In this document: piece after piece, positions 17,358-26,390 of the stretch
Numbering within the stretch: position 1 is the stretch's first letter
Layout of the letters: each line of letters opens with the position of its first letter
Assembly (NCBI GenBank): GCA_027858855.1
Contig: JAQIBV010000030.1
Span: forward strand, 1-64,000
Length of the DNA: 64,000 bases
Direction: 5' to 3'
Source: Spirochaetota bacterium
Lineage (GTDB): Bacteria; Spirochaetota; UBA4802; JAFGJZ01
Position numbers and translations under genes: made by a program
The notes under the pieces: generated by a model
What the model saw: the letters and a program-made list of their open reading frames with translations, nothing else
The model's database searches: none
What the model was told of the DNA's origin: nothing

Positions 17358-19712
17358 TTATGCTTTTTTTCCCATTGTAGCATTATTACTAGCATTAACA
17401 CCAAAAAGATTTATTAGCGACGGCAAAAGCAGCAGGTCAGTGAGCATGGCGATGATAATTACTATGCTCGAAACAAGACCAAACCAGGAGTTAGGTTTAA
17501 ACGCAGAGAGCGTGTTGGATAAAAAACCGGCTGTCAGGATAAGCGATGTAAAAGCAATCGGCCTGAAAAGCATATCAAAAACATTGCTGACTGCCGGATA
17601 AAAGGCAGACTCGTTTTGAATCTCTTTTTTGTATCTAAAGATAAAGTGTATTGTGTCATCCACAGCGATGCCTATTGCGATAGGCGTAATCATAACCGTA
17701 CCCATGCTAAGAGCGATACCAAATACGCCCATAAAGCCCAGGCCGCAGATTATTGGAAAAATATTAACAGCGATTGCGCAGAGCCCGAGTCGGACTGATT
17801 TAAATATCAGTAAAAGAATAAACGAAATCACAACAAGTGAAACAAGCAGGCTTAAAAGTTGCCCCCTTATAAAAACAGAGTCTACATGATCCCAGAGCAG
17901 GGCAGGGCCGGTTATGGTGCTTTTTATCGAGCCCTCAAACCCTGAGGAATCTATAAGTTTTATAATATCGCTTTTAATTATAGCAGGCTCTGTTTGCGGG
18001 TCGATAACAACGCGGATGCGTGCCGCCGAATAATCGCTGTTTACCCAGGTGTACAGAGTCTCGGTATCATCAGACATCTCGAATAGAAGCATAAGCTGCG
18101 CAACATGGCTATCGCTATGCGGAACACGGTAGTCCTCCGGATCAGCCAGTAGAGCACGATTCATCTGTTTGACAAGTGATACAATAGAATCGGTTCGCTT
18201 GATGCCTTTAATTTTTGCAAGTGACATGATAAATCGGTCTGTTTGTATTAGTGGTGTCGACTGTTTAAAGTAGTCCGTGCGGTCAGATTCGAGGATTATA
18301 TCGATGGTGTCTATCCCACCAAAATTAGCTTCTACAAATTTGAGCCAACGGTTAACCCTGTTTGTATCTTTTAGAAAAGAGTAGGGGTCAGTGCCGGTAC
18401 GTATTAGCATGGATGATATTAATAAAATAATTGTAAACAGTGCAAATACAGCTGTAATTTTTTTTGCGCTATTTGTTACAGTTCTTGATAGAAATAAAGT
18501 GACCTGCTTAATAGCATAATCGTATTTATCCTGCAGATTATTTAAAAACCTGATCTCTACCTTTTTTGGTGTACCCGAAAAAACAGAGATCAGGGGGCCG
18601 ACCAGTATGACCGTATAGATAAACGCCGCGGCCACACCTGCTGCGGCAAATAGTCCAAAACTTTTTAGCTGATTTATGCTACTACAGGCGATCGCAGCGA
18701 ATCCGGTTGCGGTTGTAATGGATGTCAAAAAACAGGGATACAGCGAGTGTTCCATAATGGCGGCTATCCGTTCACGCTTATCAAGCCCGGAGTAAAGCTC
18801 GGGAGTGTAGTAGGCCGAAACAAAGTGAATTGAGTCGGCGACGGAGATGGTTGTTATCAGAGCATAGATCATTGGATCAATAGTCGTCATGGGCGAGCCA
18901 AAGAGAGATTTAAGCCCCAGCGTGGTGGTGACCGAGATCATCATTATTGCACAGGGGATTATTACCCCGGCAACCGATCTGAAGAGTATAAAGAGTATGA
19001 TTACAAGTACAGAGATCATCAGTGGAAAAATATATCCTTCACTCGACTGTACGTGGGCAATCTCCTGCTGTATTATCAAATCACCGGCATAGTGAACCTG
19101 CAGTGGATGACTTGACTTTTTGTACTCTAAACTATTTTTAAAAATTAGATTTTTGATAGTGTTCAGCGTTTTCTCTTTCTGGACATCATCAAGATCCGGC
19201 TGCAGGTTCACGATTGTCATGGCTGCGTTGCCGTTTCTGCTGACGAGCCTTTCGTTGGCAAGAGGGTCATCGAAGATACGCTTTTTGATAAGTCTCACCT
19301 CATCATTGGTTAGAGGCAGATCATCTCCGTCAATAAAGGGATCTATACGGATCTCACCCTTTGCGCCGGTTACCGTACTTGCCGAAAACATATCAATTGT
19401 TTTAGAGACATTTTTTAACTCAGTAATTCCGGATACGATGCTGTATAAAAAGCTTAAAAATTCGTTGGAGTAGGCGTCTTTTGTTTCAAAGGCAATATAT
19501 ATCGTGTCGCCTCCGTCACAGTCTGTAAAAATATCTTCGGCTCGCTCAAACTGAATTAATACCGGATCATCCTTGGGTAGCACCGAGTCGATCTTTGCCG
19601 AAGCCTGCTGTTTTAAAAAACTCATCTGATATCCGAAAAATATAAACAATAAACAAAAAAGTGGAATAATGATAAAACGCAGCTTTATTAAAATCACAAA
19701 GAGCTTTTTCAT
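17358..19712 (-). CDS. RND superfamily exporter, MMPL type
   Basis: This 784-residue polytopic inner-membrane protein has the duplicated RND layout: a first membrane helix at about 12-30, a large periplasmic loop to about 225, a block of five or six helices (about 228-390, with DPMIYALITTISVADSIHFVSAYY), a second loop, and a matching block at the C-terminus with GTVMITPIAIGIAVDDTIHFIFRYKKE, shown here in part. The GxxxDD/SADSIHF-type motifs identify the MMPL/SSD-like branch of RND proteins. Neighbouring genes encode a LolA-like protein, a putative outer-membrane barrel and a DUF3108-like protein. Such operons are thought to move lipids or lipoproteins across the envelope. It is the last gene, 3 bases after the preceding stop. 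Confidence 0.88.
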   Translation of the reverse strand: MKKLFVILIKLRFIIIPLFCLLFIFFGYQMSFLKQQASAKIDSVLPKDDPVLIQFERAEDIFTDCDGGDTIYIAFETKDAYSNEFLSFLYSIVSGITELKNVSKTIDMFSASTVTGAKGEIRIDPFIDGDDLPLTNDEVRLIKKRIFDDPLANERLVSRNGNAAMTIVNLQPDLDDVQKEKTLNTIKNLIFKNSLEYKKSSHPLQVHYAGDLIIQQEIAHVQSSEGYIFPLMISVLVIILFILFRSVAGVIIPCAIMMISVTTTLGLKSLFGSPMTTIDPMIYALITTISVADSIHFVSAYYTPELYSGLDKRERIAAIMEHSLYPCFLTSITTATGFAAIACSSINQLKSFGLFAAAGVAAAFIYTVILVGPLISVFSGTPKKVEIRFLNNLQDKYDYAIKQVTLFLSRTVTNSAKKITAVFALFTIILLISSMLIRTGTDPYSFLKDTNRVNRWLKFVEANFGGIDTIDIILESDRTDYFKQSTPLIQTDRFIMSLAKIKGIKRTDSIVSLVKQMNRALLADPEDYRVPHSDSHVAQLMLLFEMSDDTETLYTWVNSDYSAARIRVVIDPQTEPAIIKSDIIKLIDSSGFEGSIKSTITGPALLWDHVDSVFIRGQLLSLLVSLVVISFILLLIFKSVRLGLCAIAVNIFPIICGLGFMGVFGIALSMGTVMITPIAIGIAVDDTIHFIFRYKKEIQNESAFYPAVSNVFDMLFRPIAFTSLILTAGFLSNTLSAFKPNSWFGLVSSIVIIIAMLTDLLLLPSLINLFGVNASNNATMGKKA

Positions 19713-19715
19713 TTT

Positions 19716-20396
19716 TTATTCTCCAGCTGAAACGATTTTTACAAGTTCGCTCTTTCCGTTACGCGGCATGTTTTCTGTTTTAACAATTATCTGACGGGCA
19801 TCATCTGTTATGTAATAGTAGGCGCTAAAAAACATTTTTTTAATTCCTGTCAGAGTAAAACGGATTTTTTTGCATTCAAAGGTTCCGGCCGGTACGGTTA
19901 CAGTCTCTGTGCCTTCATAGATATATTGCATGGTCATGGTTTCGAGTAGGGGATAGTAGTCGGGCTGTTGCATCTCAAAAACCATTTCAGGATTTTTGGT
20001 AAAATCATGCGTACGTAAAAGCAGAGCGTTTTCGGAGGTGACGAGCCTGTCATAGCGCTTTTCATTGTTTATGGCGTCTCCTGCCCAGATACCGCTTATT
20101 GAAACGCTGTTTGCGTTGTATACAAACGACAGCTCATTGCCTCTGATGTTGTGTTTGACCGTTTGCGGGCGGCCACTGCGGTATGTTTTCACCTGCCATG
20201 ACTCGTTTGCCGAAGTATAGATATAGGTGTATCCGTTATTTGTGTTGCGATAGGTGCAGCTGTTTTGCTCTGTAGTTTTATTTAAGGTTGTCACATAGGT
20301 AAAGGTTTCTCCGTCATTTACCAGTAGCTCTCCAAATATTTCAAACGATATCAGCATAAACACGGTTGCTATGGTTTTTTTGATTGTTCTTTTCAT
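19716..20396 (-). CDS. Exported DUF3108-like protein
   Basis: The protein has 226 residues with a signal peptide (TIATVFMLISFEIFGEL). The body is beta-rich. The C-terminal half has YYPLLETMTMQYIYEGTETVTVPAGTFECKKIRF in pieces, which resembles the DUF3108/LolA-like periplasmic fold where GT-V-VPAGTF-C-K-I recurs. I chose the ATG at 20396, with GGAG 8 nt upstream, instead of an in-frame TTG at 20408. It sits in the four-gene envelope operon between the barrel-like protein and the RND exporter, so a periplasmic or lipid-handling role is likely. The family assignment is moderately certain. Confidence 0.65.
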   Translation of the reverse strand: MKRTIKKTIATVFMLISFEIFGELLVNDGETFTYVTTLNKTTEQNSCTYRNTNNGYTYIYTSANESWQVKTYRSGRPQTVKHNIRGNELSFVYNANSVSISGIWAGDAINNEKRYDRLVTSENALLLRTHDFTKNPEMVFEMQQPDYYPLLETMTMQYIYEGTETVTVPAGTFECKKIRFTLTGIKKMFFSAYYYITDDARQIIVKTENMPRNGKSELVKIVSAGE

Positions 20397-20418
20397 TTGA
20401 TTCTCCAATTTTTTATTT

Positions 20419-21945
20419 TTAATTATAAGTTGTGGAACTCCATTTAAAACTTAAGACTGCGTAAATATAGTTAGACCTGTACAGCGATGCGGTCTCCGCA
20501 TTGTTGTCGATTCTGTATTCGGATGCTGATCTGTCATATCTTAAAGGCAGGCTGTGGCACAAACCGGCTTCAAATATCAGAGCATCCTCTATTGTAAAAA
20601 CGCCTTTAATGTTGCTTAAAAGAGTAAACTGTCGGCATGTGTTGTTATCTGACGCAGTATCGACAGGAATCTCTCCTCCAAGGTTAACCTCAACATCAAA
20701 ACGGTTAACAACTGCGCTCCATCTGTTGTGCAGCATAAGAGTATGACGCTGTCTGGAGTATTGCCCCAGTATCGATTTTGTAATGCTTCGGTAATAGTAT
20801 TTTTGCATATAATCTGCATCAGATACTAATTCGTTATCGGGCATACCCTGGGTATAGTCATCAAAGTACGAGTTGTCATAATCCGGGATATATCTGATAT
20901 TGTACTGAAGGCTCACATAGCCTCTGCTCTCGCGACCGTATGACGTGTCGATACCCATTGTTGATTCTATTTCGCTCTTTCTTCTTCTGTGTTTATTTTT
21001 ATTTATCGATTCTGGCACACTAAGACAGGTTTCACTCCAGAGGCCAAACCTTGATACAGTAATTTTTAGATCTGCTCCAAGGCGATGTATGCTGTCATGA
21101 TAAAGCTGAATTTTCTCAGTCTTGTATATTCCGAATTCATTGTGTGCAAAATCAATATCTGGTGTATAAAACGAGTCGATATCATAAACATAAGAGAGTG
21201 AAAGATCAGCTCCGTTTAAAAAGGCACGTCCTCTAATGGCAAACTTTGTCGATCCAGGATCTCTCGAGTTATCTTTGTATGTGACACTCTTCTGGGAACC
21301 CGCATCAATAAACATCTCACCGTTAAAATAGTCGGTTTCCTTATGTTGTTGCAGAGCATCCGGTGTGTAGGGGATAAGTACGAATTCAAAGTGCAACCGT
21401 GATGATGGAAAGACTTGTAGGGCAGCGGAACTCACGGCCAATTTTTCAGGGCTGTAGGGATTACGGTCGTCACGTGGATTAAGTGTGTCCGTTGGATTGA
21501 GTGAGTCGGCGCTACCCCAGGAGTAGATTATGTATCCGACGTCAAGGCTCATTATTGAATTGCTAAATTTGGCATAGGTTTCTTTCAGTGTAAGATCATT
21601 TTTTATGGTGTCAGGGGAAGAGGAGCTGTTTTTCGTCATATCATGTGTCAGACTGGTATCGGAAAATATCCTGAATCCACGCCGGCGTACATCAAGAGTG
21701 ATGTTGTGACTCGCTGGAGTGCTGCCCTGATTTGTGTATGCATACGCTTTGTTTGTAGTGTTCACGGGAAGCAGAGTCTTATGGGTTCCATGAATTTTGA
21801 TGCTATTGTCCGAATTGCCACTATTGTTATGATTGCTTTGCATATCTTCAAAGAGCGAGTCGTAGGTATCCTGTGCCACAATTGTGTTGCATATAACAAA
21901 CATGAAGATAATTGTCGCTAATATGTTGTCTGGTATGGTTTTCAT
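20419..21945 (-). CDS. Putative outer-membrane beta-barrel protein
   Basis: This 508-residue protein has an N-terminal signal (IFMFVICNTIVAQD) and then alternating hydrophobic/polar beta segments to the C-terminus, which ends SNYIYAVLSFKWSSTTYN. The strand LDVGYIIYSWGSADSLNPTD resembles the DUF1302/DUF1302-like outer-membrane family (YxWGxADxxNPxD), whose genes commonly accompany LolA-like and MMPL-type genes. It begins 3 bases after the upstream LolA-like stop and lies 10-20 bases before the next gene. I infer that it forms the outer-membrane part of the export operon. No cargo can be named from sequence. Confidence 0.65.
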   Translation of the reverse strand: MKTIPDNILATIIFMFVICNTIVAQDTYDSLFEDMQSNHNNSGNSDNSIKIHGTHKTLLPVNTTNKAYAYTNQGSTPASHNITLDVRRRGFRIFSDTSLTHDMTKNSSSSPDTIKNDLTLKETYAKFSNSIMSLDVGYIIYSWGSADSLNPTDTLNPRDDRNPYSPEKLAVSSAALQVFPSSRLHFEFVLIPYTPDALQQHKETDYFNGEMFIDAGSQKSVTYKDNSRDPGSTKFAIRGRAFLNGADLSLSYVYDIDSFYTPDIDFAHNEFGIYKTEKIQLYHDSIHRLGADLKITVSRFGLWSETCLSVPESINKNKHRRRKSEIESTMGIDTSYGRESRGYVSLQYNIRYIPDYDNSYFDDYTQGMPDNELVSDADYMQKYYYRSITKSILGQYSRQRHTLMLHNRWSAVVNRFDVEVNLGGEIPVDTASDNNTCRQFTLLSNIKGVFTIEDALIFEAGLCHSLPLRYDRSASEYRIDNNAETASLYRSNYIYAVLSFKWSSTTYN

Positions 21946-21947
21946 TC

Positions 21948-22720
21948 TTATCTTTCCAGATGGCGTACAGTAAAGATTGACTCATCAAGAGTCGGGTTAA
22001 CTTCAGTTGAAAGCAGTTTGTAGAGCGTTGTATGATTATGTTGGTGATCTTTGATGATCATTTCGTTTATAAAAAGTATGCCTTTGATCTCTTTAAAAGA
22101 GCGAACACTCATCTCTTTGATCAGTTTGCCGGTTTTTTTTCGAAGCACTCTGTCCTGTGTATCAGCCATTGGTTGTTGCTGACCCAGAATCTGGTTTTCC
22201 CATATGGACAGTCGCTGTCGATACTGACAGCGTCAATTACATGAAAGAGCCTTTCGTCAATGATCTCCTGTTTTATATAGGTGTATTTTGCGTCATCGAT
22301 CTTTTTGACTTCGATATCGTAATAACAGATATCTGAGCCTAAAAACCTTCCGCCCTTGCCACCACTGCCGGAACCTGCGATCAGCCGTGATTTACCAAGT
22401 GCCGGTAAAAAAAGATGCTGTTCTTCCCGGTCTTTTGATGGTGTCGATAATAACCTGACACCTGCGATGTCGGCCGGGGCTATGACTTCGATGTAGTTAT
22501 ATTCTTTATTTTTTTTAGATCTGCTTTTTTCAGTAAAGCTTCGATTCAGTTTGCGTCCGCTGCTATCGATAAGCATAAGCGATATGCTTTTTATGGATGA
22601 ATTGGTGCTTTTAAGGTTAAAGTGGTTTTGCATTATGCTGTAGGCGTCGTCATCGCAAAAAAGGTTCTGTGTACTAATGGTACAAAATAAAAAAAGTATA
22701 GTGGTAAAACGTATCATCAT
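21948..22720 (-). pseudogene. LolA-like outer-membrane lipoprotein-sorting protein, frameshifted at an A8 run
   Basis: Two overlapping frames together give one complete protein of about 257 residues. The first (from 22720) has a signal peptide, VIAPADIAGVRLLSTPS, LFLPALGKSRLIAGSGSGGKGG in part and FLGSDICYYDIEV, then FWVSNNQWLIHRTECFEKK and a quick stop. The second continues with RKKTGKLIKEMSVRSFKEIKG, MIIKDHQHNHTTLYKL and DESIFTVRHLER, the normal end of this family. The switch falls at eight adenines (plus-strand T8, 22133-22140). One extra A, or a -1 slip on A-AAA-AAA, restores the full protein. It is the first gene of the envelope operon. It may be a real mutation, phase variation, programmed slippage or a sequencing error. 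I list it as a pseudogene only because the frame is broken as given. Confidence 0.8.
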
Positions 22721-23306
22721 TTTCTCCTGTTATCTTTAATCATAAAAGGAGGATAACCGGTTATCAGCGTTTTTACTTCATTTTTGTCACAAAATGCATC
22801 CCGGAACATACAAGATGCATACAGCGGATGAGCCTTTTTTTGTTCTACCCTGTAGGGGAACAGTCGCATCATTATTTACATAGAATGTAATGTTTATAAG
22901 GGTATGGATTGCCATACGTAATTTTGATTGATAAATTATTTTGCGATGAATTGTTGTTTTAGTTAAAATAGAGTGGACAGATGAATATTGTTGACTTACT
23001 GATAATAGGCCAGTTCGAAAAGCTAACTATAATAAACCTTTTGTTTGATTCTGCAGTAATGATTGGTTGATGAATTCTGTTGTAGGATAATAAGTCTTTT
23101 TAAGTTATAAGTCAGTATGCTAAGAATAATAATATTTCAAATTCTCATTGAATTACGTGGAAATGAAATTTTGGAATATTCGGGCCAACAAAAAAATACG
23201 AAATAGGAAAGTCCTGGTAAACATGAATAAAAAAGTAATAAGACTTCTTTCTTGACTGAAAAAAATAAAATCAAATCATTGTTACTCGAGCAGACATAAT
23301 CAATAG
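22721..23306. other. Intergenic stretch, with a 14-bp palindrome near the LolA-like gene
   Basis: The perfect palindrome GATAACCGGTTATC lies at 22752-22765, 32 bases before the start codon of the first envelope-operon gene. It is a candidate operator for that operon. The rest is AT-rich and shows no gene or RNA that I recognise. Confidence 0.45.
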
Positions 23307-23741
23307 CTACAGAAGCATATCCTGTTTTTTGTTTAATTGTCTGTTTAGTTCGACACTTTTTTTGTGCATGTATAGTGCAAATAGTATTCCAAGGATTTCG
23401 GCAAAAGTTATTATAAATAGAAATATAACGGGTGATTTTATTCCGTTTATTGCGGCACCGAGCGCGGAGCCGAAAGCGATTATCCCAAAGAGGATTGCAA
23501 AGGCGTAGATGCTATTTGTGCGTATTGTTTTAAACATCCACGCGAAGGAGAGTGTTGCAAAAAACCCGATTATAATGGCGGAGAGTATGCTGCGCATAAC
23601 TCCTTCTAACAGTGAATCACCCAGATACAATATTACTGGTATGCCGACTGCACTGCCGATTAGTGCCGAAACCGGTAAAATTATCATCAGCTCTTTAATA
23701 AAAAGAAGCAGAGTCTTTTTGCGTGTGCTGTTTTTATACAT
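23307..23741 (-). CDS. Four-helix membrane protein, partner of LytTR regulator (DUF3021-like)
   Basis: The 144-residue protein has four predicted membrane helices (about 13-38, 47-67, 76-98, 103-125) and a charged C-terminus. It resembles DUF3021 proteins in size and in its position directly after a LytTR gene, with which it overlaps by 8 bases. Paired LytTR regulator plus membrane-protein systems are known, in which the membrane protein restrains the regulator. That role is inferred here from gene order and topology, because sequence identity to a named family is weak by eye. Confidence 0.65.
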   Translation of the reverse strand: MYKNSTRKKTLLLFIKELMIILPVSALIGSAVGIPVILYLGDSLLEGVMRSILSAIIIGFFATLSFAWMFKTIRTNSIYAFAILFGIIAFGSALGAAINGIKSPVIFLFIITFAEILGILFALYMHKKSVELNRQLNKKQDMLL

Positions 23742-24273
23742 CGAGATATTCCTTAAAATCGGCTACATAAGCACGCGAGACTTCAATCTCGTCTCTACCG
23801 TTTTTTAACCGCAATAAAAGTCTTCCGCCAAACCATGGTGAAATATCCTTGATTTCTCGGATATTGATTATGGTTGATTTACTGACTCTAAAAAAACCTC
23901 GATCCGATAGTATCATATCAATCTCGTAAATCTTCTTTTTGACTTGGAGTTCGGTGCCGTCTTTAAGATAGCAGCGGATATCGGTCTTGTGCCCAGAGAT
24001 AAATTCTATATCTTTGATCGGCACAAGCATGATTCGTTCATCTTTGCGGCAGGTGAGCATATTAATATTATCGCCGGCAGTACGTTTTGTACCGGGTGAC
24101 AGGAGCTGTTGCAGCAGTGCAAGCGAACCGGGGCGATAAACTATACAGATTTCCCTGTCGTCCGGGATAGGATTACCCTCCTCGACAATAGCGATTCTGC
24201 TTTGAGCATCCTCTTCGATTCCATTGGCAGTGAGCTCTTCTCTGCAGTTTTTTCCGTATAATGCAAATTTCAT
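23734..24273 (-). CDS. LytTR-family DNA-binding regulator
   Basis: The 179-residue protein has a C-terminal LytTR domain (about residues 75-175): MLVPIKDIEFISGHKTDIRCYLKDGTELQ in pieces, then FFRVSKSTIINIREIKDISPWFGGRLLLRLKNG, and AYVADFKEYL at the end. The N-terminal 70 residues are not a typical receiver domain. I see no phosphoacceptor D-x-P-layout, so this looks like a one-component LytTR protein. The following gene encodes its probable membrane partner. The likely target is its own operon or the adjacent envelope operon, but no LytTR direct repeats were identified. Confidence 0.85.
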   Translation of the reverse strand: MKFALYGKNCREELTANGIEEDAQSRIAIVEEGNPIPDDREICIVYRPGSLALLQQLLSPGTKRTAGDNINMLTCRKDERIMLVPIKDIEFISGHKTDIRCYLKDGTELQVKKKIYEIDMILSDRGFFRVSKSTIINIREIKDISPWFGGRLLLRLKNGRDEIEVSRAYVADFKEYLDV

Positions 24274-24948
24274 AATATGTTTATAAATATATAATATCTC
24301 TCTTTGTTGTCTCTCAAATCGGGACTAAATGAGCAACAAGATGTTTCATTTGTATCCAGTCAATATGAAACCCGTATGTATGTCTAATGAAATTCCTAAA
24401 TGCCAAATACTCGTTTTTTTACCATTAAATGAAAACTCAGTCTCGCATAGGCCGTTTTGTACCCTGTTGATACTTTGCCAGAATACTTTAAGTTTCATTA
24501 ATAAATGATCGTACCATATTACGAAAATTTAAAATTTATCTGAAATTACTGAATCTAAGTATTCTTGAATGATACAGGGTTACAAATCAGATAAATAGTA
24601 GTAAGTATCTTTGTTATTTCAAGTAATTTATTTATGCTGCACTATCAATTTCTGGTTGTCGGCATCGATCACCGTAATAGCTGTGTATGAATGTTAAAAT
24701 GGCCGGAATGAACATATATTGCAGGGCTTTTCGAGAATAGATCTCAGACTCTTTTTTTAGCTATATGTTGTTCGGATTCTGCAGTAACGCGAGGATATGA
24801 AGGTACTGTTTAAACTGTTCAATATGGTTGTCGGCTGAAGGAAGAATAACGTGGCTCGTCGCTCATGAGTAGGTTTTGCCTGGAATCAGTCAGGTTTATT
24901 GAGTCATATCGTTAATTATTCAAACCTGATGTAAGGTGTTTTGGATGT
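24274..24948. other. Intergenic stretch of 675 bases, no gene recognised
   Basis: AT-rich sequence without an open frame of note, tRNA or clear terminator. It lies between the LytTR gene start and the 3' end of a small lipoprotein gene. A decayed gene cannot be excluded. Confidence 0.4.
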
Positions 24949-25362
24949 TCATTCTTCGCTATCATCCTCTGTTGGAACAATATACTCCAGACGAAGGGTA
25001 TATACATAATTATCTGAAATTGTTTTGTATGCATCAAGGTAGGCCTCTTTGACTCGGTCACCATCTTTATAAATTTTGATTTGCAGGTCAGAAGTTGCAC
25101 TGTCTTTGGTTGCTGATATTTCTATAATATCTTCCGCACTGACTTCGCTTTCAAATACATATGAATTGGTTCCGAATTTTTCGGTTTTCATATTCTTGAT
25201 TTTACCATCAATAGTATATGTTCCCCAAAAGGAAGCTTCAGTTTGGGTGCCGGCAGTACAGAGTACCTGAATTTTATAGTTTGCGACTGGTTCTGCTTCA
25301 CAAGAGAAAAGAAGTATACTGATTAGAGCCATGGCGGTTGTAAAGGCAAATCTGATTTTCAT
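24949..25362 (-). CDS. Small hypothetical lipoprotein
   Basis: The 137-residue protein has a lipoprotein signal: MKIRFAFTTAMALISILLFSC, with lipobox LFSC and the cysteine near residue 20. The mature part of about 115 residues is beta-rich and ends in an acidic DDSEE tail. I do not recognise a family. The pattern of short alternating strands with VQVLCTAGT-like and VFESEVSAEDIIEISATKDS segments suggests a small immunoglobulin-like or transthyretin-like fold, which is only a guess. A weak GAGGATC precedes the ATG. It stands alone, upstream of a repeat-rich stretch. Confidence 0.65.
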   Translation of the reverse strand: MKIRFAFTTAMALISILLFSCEAEPVANYKIQVLCTAGTQTEASFWGTYTIDGKIKNMKTEKFGTNSYVFESEVSAEDIIEISATKDSATSDLQIKIYKDGDRVKEAYLDAYKTISDNYVYTLRLEYIVPTEDDSEE

Positions 25363-25455
25363 TGCAGATCCTCATTTAATCATCTCGACTTAGTTAATTG
25401 TAAGTTTGTGTAGCCCTTCTTTTCTGTCAATTGAATAATTATCCGCTTTTGAACA

Positions 25456-25545
25456 GGGACGGTGGTGTTTATTTGAAACAGTGAAACAGTAAAACGGGGA
25501 CGGTGGTGTTTCGGTGATGGTTTGCTCAAATGGGGACGGTGATTT
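25456..25545 (+). repeat. Three GGGACGGTGGTGTTT-type repeats, upstream side of Y1 transposase
   Basis: Copies lie at 25456-25470, 25496-25511 and 25532-25545 (the last reads GGGGACGGTGATTT). All face the transposase in the same direction. Copies in the opposite direction lie downstream of the next two genes (27114-27220), and one more lies at 38915-38930. The core GGGACGGTGG resembles REP-type targets of Y1 transposases. Confidence 0.8.
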
Positions 25546-25743
25546 AAGTGAAATAGTTAAAGTAGGCAAATTGGTTATTTTTCTGATTTTATTAGAAATA
25601 AATAATAGTCTGACTAGATGTAACTGCAGATATTTATTATCCTAATGAAGTATCAAGTGAACATTTAGTGAAAAAAATAAAAAAATTCGCCCTTTTTTCG
25701 AGATTTTACGTTTATAAAAGTAAGCGGAAAATTGGAGAAGAAA

Positions 25744-26382
25744 ATGCGAAAACCAAGAGAAATTCAGGAAGGAGCAACATATCATGTTTGTGCAAAAATA
25801 AACCGAAGTGAAAAGATTTTTGAAAGTGATAAGTCAAATTTCACTATGTTTATGGAGTATATTGATAAAGCTCATGAAAAATATTCATTTAAATTGATAA
25901 ATGTATGTATAATGAGTAATCACGTTCATATGTTAATAATACCGGGAAAGGGTTCTTCGCTTGCAAATATAATGAAATCTATACTTGGTGGATTTGCTCG
26001 AGCATATAATGTTAAGAATGGTATCAAAGGACATGTTTGGTATGATCGTTTTAAAAGCAAAATTGTTGGGCAATTGGAACAGTTTGTTCGAACTCTTGTG
26101 TATATTTCTAACAATCCGATTCGTGCAGCAATTGTTGATCACCCTTTGAAATATTACTATAGCTCTATTTACGCTTTTTTTTCAAATGAAACTACACCAA
26201 TCGTAAAGTTATTACGGCGAATTACGAATGGATTTGATGATTCAGTAAGAGATGTGCTGGGGGTGTTCCTTGAGTCTTTTGATATAAAAAAAGCAGGTAA
26301 TTATGAGCCTTCTCTTAGCTTCCCAGCTGGGAAACCGGGTAGACCCCCAAAAAAGAAAGATACTGCAACACCAAAAAATTGA
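25744..26382 (+). CDS. Y1 transposase of the REP-associated (TnpA_REP/RAYT) type
   Basis: The 212-residue protein has the Y1 HUH transposase fold. It begins RKPREIQEGATYHVCAKINR, carries the HUH pair His60 and His62 in SNHVHMLI, the SLANIMKSILGGFARAYN segment and KGHVWYDRFKSKIV, and has the catalytic tyrosine at 120 in LVYISNNPIRA. Enzymes of this type nick single-stranded DNA at REP palindromes and are usually single-copy, domesticated genes. I chose the ATG at 25744, with GGAG 6-9 nt upstream, rather than the TTG at 25732. GGGACGGTGG repeats bracket it together with the next gene. It looks intact, in contrast to the remnant at 2.6 kb. Confidence 0.88.
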   Translation: MRKPREIQEGATYHVCAKINRSEKIFESDKSNFTMFMEYIDKAHEKYSFKLINVCIMSNHVHMLIIPGKGSSLANIMKSILGGFARAYNVKNGIKGHVWYDRFKSKIVGQLEQFVRTLVYISNNPIRAAIVDHPLKYYYSSIYAFFSNETTPIVKLLRRITNGFDDSVRDVLGVFLESFDIKKAGNYEPSLSFPAGKPGRPPKKKDTATPKN

Positions 26383-26390
26383 ATACTAAA

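Noticed and set aside
22032-22244. 70-residue plus-strand frame across the LolA-like frameshift site
   Set aside because: It is antisense to strongly family-like coding sequence in two frames and has no homology that I recognise.
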